This document shows positions 41,739 through 51,442 of a stretch of DNA of 58,426 nt, piece by piece. The number at the start of each line of letters is the position of its first letter. Position 1 is the stretch's first letter. The notes beneath the pieces were generated by a model that did not search any database, was not told the DNA's origin, and saw only the letters and a program-made list of their open reading frames with translations. The stretch spans positions 1 through 58,426 of the forward strand of contig JBHEMK010000022.1 in the NCBI GenBank assembly GCA_046262635.1, in the 5' to 3' direction. The position numbers and the translations under genes were made by a program. The DNA comes from JBHEMK01 sp046262635 (GTDB taxonomy: Bacteria; Actinomycetota; Thermoleophilia; Gaiellales; Gaiellaceae).

Positions 41739-42875
41739 ATGGAGGCGGCGACCGACGGCATCTTCCTCGCGACGGTGGACGCACGGCCCGGACGCCGGCT
41801 GGCCGTCAAGGACCTGTTCGACACCGCCGGCCTCGTGACGACCTACGGGTCCTCCCTCTTCGCCGGGCACGTACCGGAGCAGAGCGCCGAGGCAGTCCGG
41901 CGGCTCGAGGCGGCCGGCTGGACCGTCGCGGGCAAGACGAACCTCCACGAATTCGCCTACGGCGTCACGTCGCAGAACCCTCACTTCGGCACCGTCCCCA
42001 ATCCAGCCGCGGCGGGCCGGCTCGCCGGCGGCTCGAGCGGCGGCTCGGCGGCTGCGCTGGCCGCGGGCCTCGCGGAGCTCGCACTCGGCAGCGATTCGGG
42101 CGGCTCGATCCGGATCCCTGCCGCCTGGTGCGGGGTCGCCGGCTTCAAGCCGACCTACGCGCTCGTGCCCGCCGACGGCTGCTTCCCGCTCGCGCCGGGC
42201 TTCGACCACGTCGGCCCGATGGCACGGACGGTGGGTGCCTGCGCCGAGGCGATGGCCGCGCTCGCACCCGGCTTCGAGCAGGTGCAGCTGTCGTCCCTCA
42301 CCGAGCTGCGGGTCGGGGTCGCCTGGCTCGAGGAGTGCGATCCGCTCGTCCGAGCCGAGGTCGAGGCCGCCGCCGCGCACTTCCCCGGTGCTGAGCCGCT
42401 TGAGTTTCCCGAGCCCGGCCACCGTGAGTACGCGGTCTTCATGCGGGAGGTCGCAGACGTCCACCGCGGGCTCTTCCCCGAGCACGCCGACGAGTACGGC
42501 GAGAACGTCCGCACCAAGCTCGAGCGGTGCATGGCCGTGACCGACGGGGAGGTCGAGGTCGGGATCCGGCAGCGGGCCGAGTACCGCCAGCGGTGCGACG
42601 AGGCGTTCGACGGGTTCGACCTGCTGGTGACGCCGACGATCGGATTCGTCGCCCCGCCCGCAGACACGGACGAGCTCGAGATCCGCGAGCGGGCGATCCG
42701 GTTCACCTATCCCTTCGACTCGCTCGGGTGGCCGGCGCTCGCGCTTCCGTGCGGCGTCGCCGAGGACCGGCTGCCAGCGTCGGTGCAGATCGCCGCGAGC
42801 CGGGGGGACGATGCTCTCGTCCTCGCGGCGGGCGACCTGCTCGCATCCCTCGTTCGAGGGAGGGCTTCGGCCTGA
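41739..42875 (+). CDS. Amidase-signature family hydrolase
   Basis: 378 residues. The Ser-cisSer-Lys triad is intact: K24 in LAVKDLFDTAG, the cis-Ser near 99 in AGGSSGGSAAA, and nucleophile S123 in GSDSGGSIRIPA. These enzymes hydrolyse amides or, as GatA, amidate Glu-tRNA; the short length and lack of gatB/gatC nearby argue for a stand-alone amidase of unknown substrate. No signal peptide. It starts 17 bases after the preceding secreted protein gene, so it may share its mRNA. ATG start. Confidence 0.88.
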   Translation: MEAATDGIFLATVDARPGRRLAVKDLFDTAGLVTTYGSSLFAGHVPEQSAEAVRRLEAAGWTVAGKTNLHEFAYGVTSQNPHFGTVPNPAAAGRLAGGSSGGSAAALAAGLAELALGSDSGGSIRIPAAWCGVAGFKPTYALVPADGCFPLAPGFDHVGPMARTVGACAEAMAALAPGFEQVQLSSLTELRVGVAWLEECDPLVRAEVEAAAAHFPGAEPLEFPEPGHREYAVFMREVADVHRGLFPEHADEYGENVRTKLERCMAVTDGEVEVGIRQRAEYRQRCDEAFDGFDLLVTPTIGFVAPPADTDELEIRERAIRFTYPFDSLGWPALALPCGVAEDRLPASVQIAASRGDDALVLAAGDLLASLVRGRASA

Positions 42876-42894
42876 GCTATGCCGAAAACGAGAG

Positions 42895-44874
42895 ATGACG
42901 ATGGTCATCTCTCGACTCGCCGCAATTCTGCTCGCCCTTCTCGCATTCGTCCCCGCCGCGGGCGCGACGCGGGTCGCGCACCCCAGGTCCGGCGCGGCCC
43001 CGGCCGACCTGCACGGCTTCGTTCTCCGTGCCGACGAGCCCCGCGCCGACGACTTCGCGCGGACCCCTTCGTTTGCGTGGAAGCCCGTGAGCGGCTCGGT
43101 CAAGTACGAGTTCCAGCTCTCGACGAGCGCCGCGTTCCGCGACAGCGGCCTCCTCTACACCGCGAACAAGCTCCTCGCCCCCGTCGTCTCGGTGGACATG
43201 ACGCTGCCCTGGATCACCGGCGAGCCACACGCCCTCTACGCGCGTGTCCGCGCCGTGCGCCAGAGCTCGGTCACACCGTGGAGTCAACCCTTCGGCTTCA
43301 ACATGACGCCTCCGGCGGCGCCCGAGCCCTTGCCGAGCTACCCCGGCCTCCTGCGCTGGTCGCCGGTCGAGGGTGCCGACGGCTACGAGATCTGGCTGAT
43401 CGACGCGAACCGCAAGGTCAAGGTCAACACAAACGTCCTCGACGAACGCGAGTTCTACACCTTCCACCAGTTGAGTGCGTGGACCGCCACGGTGCGCTGG
43501 CGTATCCGCGTGCTGCGGGACGGCAACGCGAAGCCCGCGGCCGGGGCAACCCCTCCGTCCAGCGGGCGGATCGACGATCGCAGCGCCGTGATGTACGGTG
43601 ACTGGACCGCGATCTACGTCTCGTCCAACCCGCCTCCACCAACCGGGTTGAGCAAGATCAGGCTGATTGGCACCGTCTCGGACGTCTTCTCGGACGGCAG
43701 CCCGGACTCGCCGGCGCAGCGCTTGATGCCGGCCTTCCTGTTCTCCGGCAACCAAGCGGAAGACGGCACGCCGGTCGAGCTCTATCGGATCTACGTCTTT
43801 ACCGACAAGCAGTGCCTGAACCGCGTCTATACGAGCGCCGTGATCGGCAGTCCCGCCTACTCGCCACGGCCGTATGGTCCGCTCTCGCTGCCGACCTCCC
43901 CCGCCGCGGTTGCCGCGGCGCGCACGTCCTATCTGCCGATCGGGACCGAGCCGATCGGGCTCACCTACGACGGCGACTCCGTCTCCACCACCGAGTCTGC
44001 GACGCCGGCAACTCCCACGACGACGCTTCCGCTCGCCGACGGCTCCGGCGGCGCAAGCTCTCCGTTCATCACCTGGTCGGCGAGCTCGAGCTTCGGGGCG
44101 CCCACCGACCTGTGGGACACCGACTGGCCGCAGGGCGGCTACTACTGGACCGTCGTTCCCGTCGTCGCGCTCGCCCCGGGCTCGCTGCAGGGAAACCTGG
44201 CGCTCCCGACGAGCCCTGCCGACACGAAGCTCACCGTCACGAGCGCCGACGGCTTCGCCGTTGGCGACGGGGTCCTGATCGGCGTGGGCGGCAGCCAGGA
44301 GGGCAGCTCGATCACCCAGATCACCGGCACGACGATCACGATCGGCACCAAGCTGACGTTTGCGCACTCCTCCGGTGATCCGATCGTCCGTGCCAGCGGC
44401 GGCCTCCAGTACCGTGACCTCGAGCTCGCACAGGACGCCTGCAGCTCGGGCCGCGTCTCTCGCTTCGGGAAAAGCAGCGAGCCGTCCCTGACCTCGGCCG
44501 GCCGGCTCTTTGCCTCGGGCCTCGCGCCGACCAGCCCGCCGCACCTCACCTCAGCCCTGCATGCGGCCTCCTTCTATGGCACGCCGCTCGTCTCGTGGAC
44601 GCCGGCCCTCGGCGCGACGGCCTACCAGGTGCAGTGGAGCAAGAAGCTTTACCCGTTCACGGCCGAGCCCGACCCGGCGACGAAAGCGGCCGGCCTGCTC
44701 ACGACCTCGACGTCCACAGTGCTCCCGCTCGGGGCCGGGAAGTGGTGGTACCGCGTGCGCGGCTACAACTACTCGCTCCAGACGAGCTCCCAAGCGATGG
44801 GCTGGTCCGACCCGGTGCAGATCGTCGTCGCGAGGCCCAGGTTCACGATCGTCCCGCGGCTTCGAAAGCGGTAG
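42895..44874 (+). CDS. Large secreted protein with fibronectin-III-like domains
   Basis: 659 residues from ATG 42895. Signal peptide (SRLAAILLALLAFVPAAGA). At least two Fn3-like modules: one at about 45-130 (PSFAWKPVSGSVKYEFQLS, then ALYARVRAVRQSSVTPWSQP) and one at 560-650 (TPLVSWTPALGATAYQVQW, then WYRVRGYNYSLQTSSQAMGW). The centre has beta-rich sequence including an immunoglobulin- or intein-like TSADGFAVGDGVLIG stretch. No enzymatic motif. Likely an extracellular structural or binding protein. It ends three bases before the convergent opcA stop. Confidence 0.72.
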   Translation: MTMVISRLAAILLALLAFVPAAGATRVAHPRSGAAPADLHGFVLRADEPRADDFARTPSFAWKPVSGSVKYEFQLSTSAAFRDSGLLYTANKLLAPVVSVDMTLPWITGEPHALYARVRAVRQSSVTPWSQPFGFNMTPPAAPEPLPSYPGLLRWSPVEGADGYEIWLIDANRKVKVNTNVLDEREFYTFHQLSAWTATVRWRIRVLRDGNAKPAAGATPPSSGRIDDRSAVMYGDWTAIYVSSNPPPPTGLSKIRLIGTVSDVFSDGSPDSPAQRLMPAFLFSGNQAEDGTPVELYRIYVFTDKQCLNRVYTSAVIGSPAYSPRPYGPLSLPTSPAAVAAARTSYLPIGTEPIGLTYDGDSVSTTESATPATPTTTLPLADGSGGASSPFITWSASSSFGAPTDLWDTDWPQGGYYWTVVPVVALAPGSLQGNLALPTSPADTKLTVTSADGFAVGDGVLIGVGGSQEGSSITQITGTTITIGTKLTFAHSSGDPIVRASGGLQYRDLELAQDACSSGRVSRFGKSSEPSLTSAGRLFASGLAPTSPPHLTSALHAASFYGTPLVSWTPALGATAYQVQWSKKLYPFTAEPDPATKAAGLLTTSTSTVLPLGAGKWWYRVRGYNYSLQTSSQAMGWSDPVQIVVARPRFTIVPRLRKR

Positions 44875-44877
44875 GGC

Positions 44878-45768
44878 CTAGCCGGCGGCCCGCACAGCGG
44901 CCTCGTAGACCGGGTCGCGTGAGAACTGGTCGAGCTCGTCCGAGAGCAGCTCGCTCGACTGCGGCGGCTCGCCTGGCGGAAATCGCGTCGGCTGACCGTC
45001 GAGGTCGACCCCTTCGAGGCGATCGGCCTCGACGTGGTCCAGTGCGATCTCCTGTTGTAGGCGCGACCGGAGCCAGCCCGCGAGCAGGTGAGCCTGCGCG
45101 AGCGTTCCGGTCACGCGAACCGTCCTGACGTCGGCAATCTCGGGCCAGAGCGTGGCCAGCAGCGAGCGCCAGCGGGCGGTGCGCGACCACGCGATGTCCG
45201 AGACGGCGGTGCGGTCGAAGAGGGCAGGGAGCTTCGTGTATGCGAAGGGCAGGTCGTCCCATTCCGTCGAGTCGAGGATCAGGCGGTCGGCGAGGCCGAC
45301 GAGCCCGTCCAGCTCCGGTGTGCCGAACGGCGGCTGGCCTCGCCAGCGGCAGAAGACGGGCAGGTCGGAGATGAGCAGCGGCGCCGCCACCGATGCGGGT
45401 GCCTTGGCCCGGCGGCCGTGCAGGGTCAGCTCGACGACCTCCGAGCAGACCGAACGCTCGACGCCGGGGATCGCGTAGCACTGGACGGAGACGATGGCGT
45501 CGAGCCGGTCTTCCCCCGAGTCGGCGTCGGGAGTCAGCAGGAGCGTCCGCGAGGGGTGCGCCTCGGCCATGCCGGCGAGCGTCGAGCGCGCCTGCTCGAG
45601 CCAGCGCTCCGGCACCCAGGCGATGTGCGTCATCACGCTCGTCCGGATGTTTGGCGCAGACCCCTCGGCGGCGGAGGCCTGCCGCAGCCGCACGAGCTGG
45701 GTCTCGACATCGGCGAGCGTGACGTCCTCACCCGTCCAGTCCTCGCCGATCGCGGCCCCGGCCGTCAG
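44878..45768 (-). CDS. opcA: Glucose-6-phosphate dehydrogenase assembly protein OpcA
   Basis: 296 residues. OpcA binds and activates Zwf in actinobacteria and cyanobacteria. Recognised from position and family pattern: DVETQLVRLRQ at the N terminus, RTSVMTHIAWVPE, the LTPDADS segment, VCSEVVELTLHGRRA, and APLLISDLPVFCRWRGQPPF then LADRLILDSTEWDD. The start is unusual: no ATG, GTG or TTG lies near the expected N terminus. A CTG (45768-45766) overlaps the zwf stop as CTGA with GGAGG five bases upstream, and its length fits the family. The frame stays open to 45903, but that would overlap zwf by 139 bases with non-family sequence. Confidence 0.88.
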   Translation of the reverse strand: MTAGAAIGEDWTGEDVTLADVETQLVRLRQASAAEGSAPNIRTSVMTHIAWVPERWLEQARSTLAGMAEAHPSRTLLLTPDADSGEDRLDAIVSVQCYAIPGVERSVCSEVVELTLHGRRAKAPASVAAPLLISDLPVFCRWRGQPPFGTPELDGLVGLADRLILDSTEWDDLPFAYTKLPALFDRTAVSDIAWSRTARWRSLLATLWPEIADVRTVRVTGTLAQAHLLAGWLRSRLQQEIALDHVEADRLEGVDLDGQPTRFPPGEPPQSSELLSDELDQFSRDPVYEAAVRAAG

Positions 45769-47273
45769 TTCCTCCTCCAGGAGCGACCGTCGCGGTGGAG
45801 CAGGTCGTCTGAGCTCGGCGGGCCCCAGCTGCCGGCCGCGTAGTTCGGAAAGCCCGGGCGGTCGCGCAGCCAGGTCGCGACGATCGCGTCGACGAGGAGC
45901 CACTGCTCCTCGATCTCGTCGGCGCGGGTGAAGAGGGTCGCGTCGCCCAGCAGGCAGTCGAGGATCAACCGCTCGTAGGCCTCCGGCATCGCCGTTCGAA
46001 AGGCACCGCCGTAGAGGAAGTCCATGTGCACGGTCCGGATCTGCATCCCCTGGCCCGGCACCTTGGCGCCGATCGCGAGCGAGACGCCCTCGTCCGGCTG
46101 CACGTGGACGAGCAGGACGTTCGGCCGCAGCGCCTCGGCAGAGAGCTCCTCGAACGGCGGGTGGGGGGCGCGCTTGAATTGGATCGCGATCGTCGTCTCG
46201 CGCTTTGGCATCCGCTTGCCCATGCGCACGTAGAAGGGCGTGTCGGCCCAGCGCCAGTTGTCGACGTAGAGCTTGGCCGCGACGAACGTCTCGGTCATCG
46301 AGTCGCTTGCGACGCCCTCCTCCTCGCGGTAGCCCACCACCTCCTGGCCCTCGATGAAGCCGCGACCGTACTGGCCGCGGACGACCGACTTCGGGCCGGG
46401 CGTGTGCAGCGCCTTCAGCACCTTGACCTTCTCGTTGCGCACGGAGTCGGCGGTGAAGTCGATCGGCGGCTCCATCGCCGTCAGCGCGAGCAGCTGCAGC
46501 AGGTGGTTCTGGAAGATGTCCCGGATCGCGCCGGCGCGCTCGTAGAAGGCCGCCCGGCCCTCGATCCCGATCGACTCGGCGACGCTGATCTGCACGTGAT
46601 CGACGAACTGGCGGTTCCAGATCGGCTCGAAGATGCCGTTCGCAAACCGCAGCGCCAGCATGTTCTGGACCGTCTCCTTGCCGAGGTAGTGGTCGATCCG
46701 GAAGATCTCGCTCTCCTCGAAGTTCTCGGTCAGGAGCTCGTTCAACTCCCGGGCGGAGTCGAGATCGTGGCCGAACGGCTTCTCGACGATCAGGCGCGTC
46801 CAGCCCTTCGTCGTGCGCCGCTTGCCCATCTCCCCGACGATCGTCTCGAAGGCCCCGGGCGGGACGGCGAGGTAGTAGACGCGGTTCCCCTGCGTCCCGC
46901 GCACCTCGTCGAGCTCGTTGAGCGTCTCGATCAGCCGGTCCTCACCCTGCTCGTCCGCGAAATCGGTCGCGATGTAGCGCATCCCCTCGGCCAGCCTCTC
47001 CCAGACGTCCTCGCGGAACTCGTCGCGGGCGTGCTTGGAGACGGCCTCCTTCATGTCGTCCCGGAACTGGTCGTCTGCGCCCTCGGTGCGAGAGACGCCG
47101 ACGATCGCGAAGCGCTCCGAGAGCAGCCGACGCGCGGCCAGCGCGTAGATGGCGGGCATCAGCTTCCGGTGTGTGAGGTCGCCCGACGCGCCGAAGATCA
47201 CGAGCACGCACGGTTCCGGCGTGCGCCGCAGCCGCAGGCCCTCAAGCAGCGGGTTCTGCTCGACGGTCGCCAT
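45765..47273 (-). CDS. zwf: Glucose-6-phosphate 1-dehydrogenase
   Basis: 502 residues; oxidises glucose-6-phosphate to 6-phosphogluconolactone with NADP, entry step of the oxidative pentose phosphate pathway. The nucleotide-binding motif FGASGDLTHRKLMPA lies at 28-42. The substrate signature RIDHYLGKETVQN contains the catalytic His region, and LIVEKPFGHD is also conserved. ATG at 47273 shares its last base with the gnd stop (TGATG). OpcA follows immediately. Length is normal. Confidence 0.97.
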   Translation of the reverse strand: MATVEQNPLLEGLRLRRTPEPCVLVIFGASGDLTHRKLMPAIYALAARRLLSERFAIVGVSRTEGADDQFRDDMKEAVSKHARDEFREDVWERLAEGMRYIATDFADEQGEDRLIETLNELDEVRGTQGNRVYYLAVPPGAFETIVGEMGKRRTTKGWTRLIVEKPFGHDLDSARELNELLTENFEESEIFRIDHYLGKETVQNMLALRFANGIFEPIWNRQFVDHVQISVAESIGIEGRAAFYERAGAIRDIFQNHLLQLLALTAMEPPIDFTADSVRNEKVKVLKALHTPGPKSVVRGQYGRGFIEGQEVVGYREEEGVASDSMTETFVAAKLYVDNWRWADTPFYVRMGKRMPKRETTIAIQFKRAPHPPFEELSAEALRPNVLLVHVQPDEGVSLAIGAKVPGQGMQIRTVHMDFLYGGAFRTAMPEAYERLILDCLLGDATLFTRADEIEEQWLLVDAIVATWLRDRPGFPNYAAGSWGPPSSDDLLHRDGRSWRRN

Positions 47274-48184
47274 CAGTGCGACCTTGGGTCCGCGCTGCTC
47301 GCCTCCGCCTTCTCCATCGCCCGCACCGCATGACCGCCGAACTGGTTACGCAGAGCGGCGGCGACCTTGGCCGAGAAGTTGATGTCGTCGCGGGAGGCGA
47401 AGCGTGCGAAGAGGGAGGCCGCGATCACCGGCGCGGGCACGTTCTCGGCGATCGCCTCGTGGATCGTCCAGCGGCCCTCGCCGGAGTCCTCGACCCAGGG
47501 CGCGATGTCGTCGAGCTTCGAGCCGTGCTGCTCGAAGGCGGTGTGCAGCAGCTCGAGCAGCCACGAGCGGACGACGGAGCCGTAACGCCAGATCCCCGCG
47601 ATCTGCTCGAGGTCGAGGTCGTACTCCGAGTGGTCCATGATCTCGAACCCCTCGGCGTAGGACTGCATCAGACCGTACTCGATCCCGTTGTGGACCATCT
47701 TGATGAAGTGGCCGGATCCCGGGGCGCCCACGTGCGCGTAGCCGTCCTCCGGCGCGAGCGCCGTGAAGATCGGCTCCAGTCGCTTCACCGGCTCGTCCTC
47801 GCCGCCGACCATCAGGCAGAAGCCGACCTCGAGGCCCCAGATCCCGCCCGAGACGCCGGCGTCCACGAAGTGGAGGCCCTTGTGCTCCGCCTCGACGTGC
47901 CGCCGCTTGGAATCGCGGAAGTTCGAGTTGCCGCCGTCGATGATCGTGTCGCCCTCGGCGGCGAGCTCGAGCAAATCGCGGAAGACATCCTCGGTCACCT
48001 TCCCGGCCGGCACCATCATCCAGAAGGCCCGCGGCGCCTCGAGCTGGCCCTTCAGCTCCTCGAGCGAGGTCGCTGTCCGGGACTCGACGGCGGGGTCGTA
48101 GGTCTTGACGTCATGGCCGGCGTCGCTGAGGCGCTCCGTCATCCCGTTTCCCATGCGACCGAGGCCGATCATTCCGAGCTGCAT
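47273..48184 (-). CDS. gnd: 6-phosphogluconate dehydrogenase, decarboxylating (short, GntZ/YqeC type)
   Basis: 303 residues; oxidatively decarboxylates 6-phosphogluconate to ribulose-5-phosphate. N-terminal Rossmann fold: MQLGMIGLGRMGNGM. Substrate and catalytic segments: DGGNSNFRDS, VDAGVSGGIWGLEVGFCLMV and KMVHNGIEYGLMQSYAEGF with catalytic Lys. It is the short form lacking the large duplicated C-terminal domain, often NAD-preferring. ATG overlaps the pgi stop by one base; its stop overlaps the zwf start. Confidence 0.95.
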   Translation of the reverse strand: MQLGMIGLGRMGNGMTERLSDAGHDVKTYDPAVESRTATSLEELKGQLEAPRAFWMMVPAGKVTEDVFRDLLELAAEGDTIIDGGNSNFRDSKRRHVEAEHKGLHFVDAGVSGGIWGLEVGFCLMVGGEDEPVKRLEPIFTALAPEDGYAHVGAPGSGHFIKMVHNGIEYGLMQSYAEGFEIMDHSEYDLDLEQIAGIWRYGSVVRSWLLELLHTAFEQHGSKLDDIAPWVEDSGEGRWTIHEAIAENVPAPVIAASLFARFASRDDINFSAKVAAALRNQFGGHAVRAMEKAEASSADPRSH

Positions 48185-49548
48185 CAGAGATCCTCCAATC
48201 GGACTCGCGCGACACGCCGGCCGCGCTCCTTCAGGGACGCGTAGTCTGCCGCGGCCTGCGCCCGGATCAGGCGCCCGAATCCGAACGGCTGATCCGGAAT
48301 CGGCAGCTCCTCGCCAGTGTCGTCGACGACCTGGAGGAAGAGCCCGGTATTCGGGCCCCCCTTGTGCAGCTGGCCGGTCGAATGCAGGTAGCGCGGGCCG
48401 TAGCCGTGCGTGACCACGTGGCCGCTGCGGCGGAGCTTGCCGACGAGGTCGCCGATCCGGCGGTCGTTCGCGGCGCTCGGCTCGATGAACGCCTGGACAC
48501 AGAGGTAATCGCCCTCCTGCGCCTGGGCGACCAGGCCCTCGACCGAGCCCTCGGGCTCGAGGCTCGGCTCCTCGCCGGTCGCGAGCACGTCGTTCGTCTT
48601 GTCTTTCGCCGCCTGAACGTCCGGCTGGTCGAAGGGGTTGATCCCGAGGTAGGTGCCGGCAACGGCGACGGCGAATTCCCAGCGAAAGAACTCGCCGGAG
48701 ACGGCGTAGGGGTCGACGAGCAACACCTCGCCGGATTGCCGGTCCGACCCGTCGGGGCTCTCGCCGGGAGCCGGGATCAGGCCCTTGCCCTGCTTGCCCG
48801 TCGACTCCGCGATCAGCTGCTCGGCCCAGAGCCCGAAACCGCTTTCGGTGTCGGTGATGCAGATTTTGTCCCGCCCTTCCTGCCAGCCCATGCCGAACTG
48901 CCGGCCGAGCTCGTAGCCGGGATTGCCGTCTTCGCCGCGGCAAACCTCCAGCATCCGCTCGGCATTCGCAAGCAGGCGGTCGAGGTCGATCCCCATCAGC
49001 GCCGCGGGCACGACTCCGAACGGGGACAGCGCCGAGTAACGCCCGCCGATCGTCGGGTCGCCGGAGAAGACGCCGCGGAACCCGCGCTGCTGCGCCAGCC
49101 GCTCGAGCTGGGAGCCGGGGTCGGTGATCGCGACGAAGCAGGCGCCGCGCCCCTCGGTCTGCTTCCAGAAGTAGTCCGCATGGGAGCGCGTCTCGAGCGT
49201 CGAGCCGGACTTCGACGAGACGACGAAGAGGGTTCGCTCCAGGTCGATCTTCAGCTCGAGCGCTCGGATCGCCCGGGGATGGGTCGTGTCGAGGACGTGA
49301 AAGGTCTCGACCCGGAACGTCCGCCGGAGCACCTCGGGGGCGAGGCTCGAGCCGCCCATGCCGAGCAGGACGACGGTGTCGAGCCCCGCCTCGGCAACCT
49401 CGTCGGCGAAGCGTGCGAGCTCCGGGATCCGCTCCCGCATCCGGCGCGGCTCGTCGAGCCAGCCGAGCCATTTCGCCTCGTCGGCCCCGGTCCACGCCGT
49501 CGCATCGCGCTCCCAGATGCGGTTGACCAGCTCGCCGCGCTCGGTCAC
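48184..49548 (-). CDS. pgi: Glucose-6-phosphate isomerase
   Basis: 454 residues; interconverts glucose-6-phosphate and fructose-6-phosphate. SIS-fold signatures: VVLLGMGGSSLAPEVL, VVSSKSGSTLETRSHADYF, and the catalytic Glu in GFGLWAEQLIAESTGK. The C-terminal LHKGGPNTGLFLQVV contains the conserved Lys/His region. It is shorter than the 550-residue enterobacterial type and resembles forms that in related bacteria are fused to transaldolase. Here tal is the separate upstream gene, overlapping by four bases. Confidence 0.94.
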   Translation of the reverse strand: MTERGELVNRIWERDATAWTGADEAKWLGWLDEPRRMRERIPELARFADEVAEAGLDTVVLLGMGGSSLAPEVLRRTFRVETFHVLDTTHPRAIRALELKIDLERTLFVVSSKSGSTLETRSHADYFWKQTEGRGACFVAITDPGSQLERLAQQRGFRGVFSGDPTIGGRYSALSPFGVVPAALMGIDLDRLLANAERMLEVCRGEDGNPGYELGRQFGMGWQEGRDKICITDTESGFGLWAEQLIAESTGKQGKGLIPAPGESPDGSDRQSGEVLLVDPYAVSGEFFRWEFAVAVAGTYLGINPFDQPDVQAAKDKTNDVLATGEEPSLEPEGSVEGLVAQAQEGDYLCVQAFIEPSAANDRRIGDLVGKLRRSGHVVTHGYGPRYLHSTGQLHKGGPNTGLFLQVVDDTGEELPIPDQPFGFGRLIRAQAAADYASLKERGRRVARVRLEDL

Positions 49549-50657
49549 GCCGGTGCCAGCTCTCCACGCTTGGCCCTGACCCCGTCAAGCAGCTCCTCGA
49601 ACGAGTCGGCGAACTTCTGGACGCCCTCGTCCTCGAGGGCCAGCACCACGTCCTCGTAGTCGACGCCCGCCGCTGTGAGGTCGGCAAGGAGCTGCTGCGC
49701 CTCGGCGACCCCCTTGGTCAGCGTATCGGCGACCTTGCCGTGATCCTGAAAGGCGCGCATCGTCTCCTCGGGCATGGTGTTCACCGTCTCCGGGCCGATC
49801 AGCTCCTCGACGTAGATGACGTCGCGGTAATCGGGGTTCTTCGTCGAGGTCGAGGCCCAGAGGCAGCGCTGCTTCGTCGCGCCCTTGCCCTCCAGAAACT
49901 CCCAGCGCGGGCCGGCGAACGCCTCCCGATAGTGCTGGTAGGCGAGCTTCGCGTTCGCGATTGCGAGCTTGCCGCGCAGCTTCTTGGCCGCGTCGGTACC
50001 GATCTCCTCCAGCCGCCTGTCCGCCTCGGTGTCGACGCGGGAGACGAAGAAGCTCGCAACCGAGTGCGCCCTGGAGGCATCGCCGCCGCCGGCAACGAGC
50101 CGCTCCAGCCCGCGGATGTACGCCTCGACGACCTCCCGGTAGCGCTCGAGCGAGAAGATCAGGGTGACGTTGATGTTCGTGCCGTCCGCGATCATGTCCT
50201 CGATCGCGGCGACCCCCGGCTTCGTGGCGGGGATCTTCACGTAGAGGTTCGGCTTGTCGATCCAGGCGTGCAGCCGGTGAGCCTCCTCGTAGGTGCCCTC
50301 GGTGTCGTAGGCGAGCGTCGGGTCGACCTCCCACGAGACATAACCGTCTAGGCCCTCGCCCTGGTCCCAGACCTTGCGCATCAGGTCGCAGGCGTTCCCG
50401 ATGTCGCGGGCGGCCAGCGCGTAGAAGATCTCCTTCGGGTCGCTCTCGGCCGCCACGACCTCCTTCAGCTGCTCGTCGTATGCGTCGCCCTGCGAGATCG
50501 CCTTCTGGAAGATCGTCGGGTTCGACGTGATCCCGACGACGGCTTCCTCCTTCATCATCCGGGCCAGTCCGCCGGAGTCGAGCAGCTCGCGCGAGAGGTA
50601 GTCGATCCAGACGCTGACGCCGTGCTCGCTGAGCTTGTGGAGATTTGAGTCAGGCAT
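49545..50657 (-). CDS. tal: Transaldolase
   Basis: 370 residues; transfers a dihydroxyacetone unit between sugar phosphates in the non-oxidative pentose phosphate pathway. Signatures: GITSNPTIFQKAISQGDAYD (about 42-61), Schiff-base Lys in NLYVKIPATKPGVAAI, INVTLIFSLERY, SVASFFVSRVDTEAD, and KQRCLWASTSTKNPDYRD. The TalB/Tal-type subfamily of about 370 residues is usual in actinobacteria. It overlaps rpiB upstream by eight bases and pgi downstream by four. Confidence 0.96.
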   Translation of the reverse strand: MPDSNLHKLSEHGVSVWIDYLSRELLDSGGLARMMKEEAVVGITSNPTIFQKAISQGDAYDEQLKEVVAAESDPKEIFYALAARDIGNACDLMRKVWDQGEGLDGYVSWEVDPTLAYDTEGTYEEAHRLHAWIDKPNLYVKIPATKPGVAAIEDMIADGTNINVTLIFSLERYREVVEAYIRGLERLVAGGGDASRAHSVASFFVSRVDTEADRRLEEIGTDAAKKLRGKLAIANAKLAYQHYREAFAGPRWEFLEGKGATKQRCLWASTSTKNPDYRDVIYVEELIGPETVNTMPEETMRAFQDHGKVADTLTKGVAEAQQLLADLTAAGVDYEDVVLALEDEGVQKFADSFEELLDGVRAKRGELAPA

Positions 50658-51108
50658 TGCTCATCCCTCTTTCCATGGCTTCGATCTTTTCCAGTCTCCT
50701 GACATAGCGCTCGCCGCCGTCGAAGAGCGTGCCGAGGAAGGCCCGGAGCAGCTCGGCGGCCAGGGACGGCCCGATCACCTCGGACCCGAGGCACAGCACG
50801 TTCATGTTGTCGTGCTCGACCCCTTGGTGGGCGGAGTAGGTGTCGTGGCAGATCGCCGCGCGGATCCCGGCGATCTTGCACGCGGCGACCGAGGCGCCGA
50901 CGCCCGACCCGCAGACGAGCACCCCGCGCTCGGCGGCGCCCGCGCGGAGCGAGTCGCCGATCTCCCGCGCCTTGTCCGGATAGTCGATCCGCACGGCGTC
51001 GCTGTCGGTGCCGAGGTCGACCACCTCGTGGCGGAGCTCCCCGACGGTCGCGAGCACCGCCTCACGCAAGTGGACGCCTCGATGGTCGAACGCGACCGCG
51101 ACCTTCAC
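50650..51108 (-). CDS. rpiB: Ribose-5-phosphate isomerase B
   Basis: 152 residues from GTG 51108. Interconverts ribulose-5-phosphate and ribose-5-phosphate. RpiB/LacAB fold: VAFDHRGVHLREAV, VDYPD-like RIDYPDKAREIG, and the active-site loop VLVCGSGVGASVAACKIAGI with the catalytic Cys and anion hole. HDTYSAHQGVEHDNMNVLCLG is the substrate-binding region. GTG overlaps the upstream SnoaL-like gene stop (GTGA), and its stop overlaps tal. Confidence 0.95.
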   Translation of the reverse strand: MKVAVAFDHRGVHLREAVLATVGELRHEVVDLGTDSDAVRIDYPDKAREIGDSLRAGAAERGVLVCGSGVGASVAACKIAGIRAAICHDTYSAHQGVEHDNMNVLCLGSEVIGPSLAAELLRAFLGTLFDGGERYVRRLEKIEAMERGMSNA

Positions 51109-51442
51109 TCCGAGCTCATCTCCATCCGCACGATCTTCCCTTCCCGGAACGAGTAGCGCGTCTCGAGACTGCGAACGTACGCCACCTCGGCATGCTCCTT
51201 CCAGCGAAAGACCTGCTTGCCGCGCATGACGACCTCATCACCGTCAGCCTCGAAGTCGCGCTGTTCGAGCGCAACCTCGAGGTGGTCGAAGCCCGGGCCG
51301 GCCCAGGCGGATCTGAGCTCCGCGAGCCCGTACGGCCGGCCGCTCGGGGGCACGACCTCGAGCTCGGGGTCGAGCAGCGACTCCGCGGTCCCGTAGTCCC
51401 GGGCCTGCACGGCGTCCGAGTAGCGGCGCGCGAGGTCGACAC

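Noticed and set aside
42885..42897. GCCGAAAA just before the Fn3-like secreted gene as a FliA-type box
   Set aside because: The -10 match is poor and no -35 element is present at the right distance.
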